Source: an uncultured Clostridia bacterium
GTDB lineage: Bacteria > Bacillota > Clostridia > Christensenellales > Borkfalkiaceae
Reading direction: 5' to 3'
Length of the DNA stretch: 62,565 nucleotides
NCBI GenBank assembly: GCA_944354535.1
Contig: CALVPY010000012.1
Coordinates: 1 to 62,565 of the forward strand
Below are positions 59,874-62,565 of the stretch, piece by piece. Under the pieces are notes generated by a model. The model worked only from the letters and a program-made list of their open reading frames with translations. It was not told the origin of the DNA and searched no databases. Positions within the stretch are counted from its first letter, which is position 1. Every line of letters starts with the position of its first letter. Made by a program: the position numbers and the translations under genes.

Positions 59874-62206
59874 TGGTCATCGACGGGGGATTCGGCAGCG
59901 AACTCGAACGCCGCGGCGTGCTTGCCGCTGTTCCCGAAGATCTCAACCTCACAGACGGGGAGACCGTCCGTTCTATCCACCGCGCCTATGCGACGGCGGA
60001 CATCATCACGACCAATTCCTTCGGGCTCAACCGCATCAAGTACCGCGGGAAGTTTCAGATCAAAGAGGTCGCCGAAGCGGCAGTAAGCAACGCGCGGGCG
60101 GCGGGCAAACAGGTCTTTTTCGACATCGGCCCCACGGGCGGCATGATGCAGCCCCTCGGTACGCTCACCTTCGAGGAAGCGTTCGAAGCGTTCTCCGAGA
60201 TCGCCGCATGCACGAAGGAGCTCGTCGACGGGTATATCGTCGAAACTTTTTCCGATCTTTTAGAGCTCAAAGCGTGCATTCTGGCGCTCAAAGAGCAGAC
60301 GAATAAGCCCATCTTCGCCACGATGACCTTTGATAAAACGTGCCGCACGCTGAACGGCACCACGCCCGAGATCTGCGCGGCGCTCCTTGAAAATCTGGGC
60401 GTTTCCGCGCTCGGCGTCAACTGCTCGTTGGGGCCTCAGGACTTGAAGCCCGTCGTCGAGCGCTTTTTGCCCGTCTCTCATCTTCCCGTCATCGTGCAGC
60501 CCAACCGCGGCATCCCGACGTTCGAGGACGGAAAGACCGTCTATTCTCTGAGCGTCGAGGACTTCATGGCGCCCATGGAGGAGTTCATCAAAATGGGCGT
60601 TTCCGTCGTCGGCGGCTGCTGCGGCACGACGCCCGAATTTACCGCGCGGCTTGCGAAATTTTCAGGGAGAGAAGTCGAACAGCCCGAACCCGCATTTGAG
60701 ACCGTCGTCACGTCTTCGACGCGCCGCGTCGTTTTGAAGGGGGCGCGCATCTGCGGGGAGCGGCTCAACCCCACGGGCAAAAAGAAGCTCAAAGAGGCGC
60801 TCTTGAAGGGGGATATGGACTATCTTGCGCGTGAGGCGATCGCCCAGGAGGAGGCGGGGGCGGAACTGCTCGATCTCAACGTCGGCGTTCCCGGGCTCGA
60901 CGAGCCCGCCGTCATGGAGCGTGCCGCGGCGGCAGTTGCGGAAGCGACCGATCTTCCTTTGCAGATCGATTCCTCCGACCCCGAAGCCATCGAAGCGGGC
61001 ATCCGGAAATACAGCGGCGTGCCGCTCGTCAACAGCGTCAACGGCGAGGGCATGGTGATGGACGCCGTTTTTCCTCTCGTCAAAAAGTACGGCGCCGTTG
61101 TTTTGGGGCTCACGATGGATCGGAAGGGCGTGCCGCGGACGGCGGAGGAACGCCTTGCAATTGCCGAGCGAATCATTTCCCGTGCCGAAGAGTACGGCAT
61201 CCCCCGCCACAGGGTGATGATCGATACCCTCGTTTTAACGGCGTCCGCCGAACAGCCCCTCGTCAAAGAGACGTTAAAGGCGCTCACCCTGGTAAAGAGT
61301 TTGGGCGTTCAGACGGCGCTCGGCGTTTCCAACGTCTCCTTCGGGCTTCCCGACCGCCCGCGCCTCAACCGCGCCTTTCTTGCGGCGGCTTTGCAGGCGG
61401 GGCTTACGATGCCCATCATGAACCCTATGGACGGCGAGATGACGGGCACGGTGTATGCCTTCCGCGTGCTCTCGGGCGAGGACGTGGGGGCGGAGGACTA
61501 TATTTCGCGCTATGCGGGCGCTGTTTCTGCCGCCCCCACAGCGGCTCCCGCCCCCGCGATCGGCACGAACGCTTCGGCTGCCGCTTCGCTTTCCGAGGCA
61601 GTCCGCCGCGGAAGGAGAGGGGAGGCACGCGCCCTCACCGAAGAAGAACTCCAAGAAAAAGCGCCGATGGACGTCGTGAACGGCATCCTCATCCCCGCGC
61701 TCGAGGAGGTAGGGCGGCTGTACGATCAGGGCACGCTCTATCTTCCGCAGCTCATCGCGGCGGCGGAGGCCGCAAAGGAGGCGTTTGCGGTGCTCGGAGA
61801 GAGGTTCGAACGCAAGGGTGCGGGGCGCGGCAAAGTGGTGCTCGCGACCGTCAAGGGCGACGTCCACGATATCGGCAAGAACATCTGTAAGGTGGTGCTT
61901 GAATCGTACGGCTTCGAGGTCATCGACCTCGGCAAGGACGTGCCCATTGAGCGCGTCGTCGAAATGGTGCTAAGAGAACGGCCGCTCTGCGTGGGGCTTT
62001 CGGCGCTCATGACGACGACGGTACCCAATATGCGCTCGACCATCGAAGCGCTCCGCTCGGCAGGCTGCAAAACACCCGTCTTTGCGGGCGGCGCGGTGCT
62101 CAACAAAGAGATCGCAAAGGAGATCGGCGCAGATTATTACACCGCCAACGCCTTAGAGCTCGTCAAGACCATCGAACGCGAACTCCTGCGCGAGGAGCAT
62201 AAATAA
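59858..62206 (+). CDS. metH: Cobalamin-dependent methionine synthase without reactivation domain
   Basis: The 782-residue enzyme transfers methyl from 5-methyl-THF to homocysteine. Domains in order: homocysteine-binding barrel with zinc ligands C189 and C254/C255 (GVNCSLG, GGCCGTTP); pterin-binding barrel (LNPTGKKKL, DLNVGVPG); Ala/Pro-rich linker (about 545-570); cobalamin cap; and B12-binding domain with GDVHDIGKN (H670 is the cobalt ligand). The AdoMet domain is missing and is supplied by the preceding gene. ATG 59858 has GGAAGGAGGG upstream. Confidence 0.94.
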   Translation: MLRKVVVIDGGFGSELERRGVLAAVPEDLNLTDGETVRSIHRAYATADIITTNSFGLNRIKYRGKFQIKEVAEAAVSNARAAGKQVFFDIGPTGGMMQPLGTLTFEEAFEAFSEIAACTKELVDGYIVETFSDLLELKACILALKEQTNKPIFATMTFDKTCRTLNGTTPEICAALLENLGVSALGVNCSLGPQDLKPVVERFLPVSHLPVIVQPNRGIPTFEDGKTVYSLSVEDFMAPMEEFIKMGVSVVGGCCGTTPEFTARLAKFSGREVEQPEPAFETVVTSSTRRVVLKGARICGERLNPTGKKKLKEALLKGDMDYLAREAIAQEEAGAELLDLNVGVPGLDEPAVMERAAAAVAEATDLPLQIDSSDPEAIEAGIRKYSGVPLVNSVNGEGMVMDAVFPLVKKYGAVVLGLTMDRKGVPRTAEERLAIAERIISRAEEYGIPRHRVMIDTLVLTASAEQPLVKETLKALTLVKSLGVQTALGVSNVSFGLPDRPRLNRAFLAAALQAGLTMPIMNPMDGEMTGTVYAFRVLSGEDVGAEDYISRYAGAVSAAPTAAPAPAIGTNASAAASLSEAVRRGRRGEARALTEEELQEKAPMDVVNGILIPALEEVGRLYDQGTLYLPQLIAAAEAAKEAFAVLGERFERKGAGRGKVVLATVKGDVHDIGKNICKVVLESYGFEVIDLGKDVPIERVVEMVLRERPLCVGLSALMTTTVPNMRSTIEALRSAGCKTPVFAGGAVLNKEIAKEIGADYYTANALELVKTIERELLREEHK

Positions 62207-62243
62207 CGGCGAAAACGCAAAAAAGAGAGATGTCATTTTGATA

Positions 62244-62565
62244 TGCACCCCAAAAGTTGGACAGACTTTTGGAGGTGCATAATTTTATGAAAAAAAAGGG
62301 AAGTAAGCAGACAAAGTACTCGCCGGAGTTCAAAATTTCTGTTATAATGGATATGCGCGAGAACCATTTAGGATATTGTGAAACGGTGCGAAAATACGGT
62401 TTGAGTTCTACTCAAAGCGGAGGAGCAATAAATACATTGCACAGGTGGGAGCGCATATACTTGGAGGAAGGAGCGGCAGGACTCATGAAAGAACGTCGCG
62501 GAAGGAAAAGTACAGGCAGACCGAGGAAACAACCATTAGATAAGTCTGTGGAAGAAGATTTAATA
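62244..62565 (+). mobile_element. Left end of an IS3-family (IS150-like) insertion sequence, cut by window edge
   Basis: Starting at about 62244 the sequence reads TGCACCCCAAAAGTTGGACA, the type of end found in IS150-group elements. It forms an imperfect inverted repeat with 62265-62279. An OrfA-like gene follows. The element lies 37 bp after metH; the right end and target repeats are outside the window. Confidence 0.7.
62287..62565 (+). CDS. IS3-family transposase OrfA (3' partial)
   Basis: The first 93 codons are visible and open to the window edge. The product begins MKKKGSKQTKYSPEFKISVI, continues with a helix-turn-helix (about residues 25-55, ending LHRWERIYLEEG) and a basic segment KERRGRKSTGRPRK, the usual OrfA pattern of IS150-like elements. 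OrfA binds the IS ends; the catalytic OrfB must lie downstream. GGAGGTG precedes the ATG. Confidence 0.8.
   Translation, partial: MKKKGSKQTKYSPEFKISVIMDMRENHLGYCETVRKYGLSSTQSGGAINTLHRWERIYLEEGAAGLMKERRGRKSTGRPRKQPLDKSVEEDLI

Noticed and set aside
1-62565. tRNA, rRNA, CRISPR arrays, prophage structural genes
   Set aside because: I looked for these in the intergenic gaps and found no cloverleaf, rRNA core sequence, regular spacer array or phage gene that I could support.

Overview
The window looks like a chromosomal segment of a GC-rich gut Clostridia (Bacillota). Reasons: strong GGAGG-type ribosome sites, consensus sigma-A promoters, CUT1 sugar ABC transporters without their own ATPase, an indolepyruvate oxidoreductase/phenylacetate-CoA ligase operon, a split MetH, and two large glycoside hydrolase clusters. 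A Christensenellales-like lineage is my guess from style only; no rRNA or marker gene here proves it.

Layout. 1-1,730: end of a tandem-repeat coiled-coil membrane protein, then lgt. 1,730-7,300: an accessory island that becomes clearly AT-rich at about 3,400-7,160. It holds an orphan DUF4143-type ATPase, a PD-(D/E)XK nuclease-like protein, an unusual fusion of a DEDDh exonuclease-like domain with an RNase J-like metallo-beta-lactamase/beta-CASP domain, three small unknown proteins, and at its right edge a candidate structured RNA. 7,300-22,300: a CPBP membrane protease, an SGNH esterase, an AraC regulator, and an operon of a surface-anchored LamG protein, lipoprotein sugar-binding protein, beta-helix lipoprotein, two permeases, GH36 and GH43. 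22,300-24,000: a second orphan ATPase. 24,000-32,070: a minus-strand operon for aryl-pyruvate oxidation and acyl-CoA formation (amidohydrolase, iorA, iorB, paaK, acyl-CoA synthetase), divergent from a sodium/solute symporter. 32,100-34,980: a Phd/PIN toxin-antitoxin pair, a decayed MFS transporter and a third orphan ATPase. 35,000-37,150: two half-size chromate-type transporters divergent from a LysR regulator. 37,230-58,260: a long catabolic cluster (GH31, esterase, GH43, AraC, GPH symporter, GH2, GH43 with discoidin-like domain, GH78, GH1, GH43, domain-swapped GH3, GH39) whose enzymes all lack signal peptides. 58,370-62,210: metF, a MetH reactivation-domain protein and a short metH, followed by the left end of an IS3-family element cut by the window edge.

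How it works together. The first CAZyme operon appears to bind and trim glycan at the cell surface (LamG and beta-helix proteins, binding protein), import oligomers by ABC transport, and remove alpha-galactose and GH43-type residues in the cytoplasm. The second cluster imports small plant-type oligosaccharides or glycosides by a cation symporter and takes them apart inside the cell (rhamnose, glucose, galactose, xylose and arabinose type linkages). Lgt fits the lipoproteins of the first cluster.

The most unusual content is the AT-rich nuclease island (3,400-7,160), which could be an undescribed nucleic-acid-targeting or defence module. Other points of interest are three probable leaderless genes, operator-like symmetry at all three orphan-ATPase promoters, and a motif shared by two promoters of the second CAZyme cluster. 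All functional calls come from reading motifs; no database search was run.
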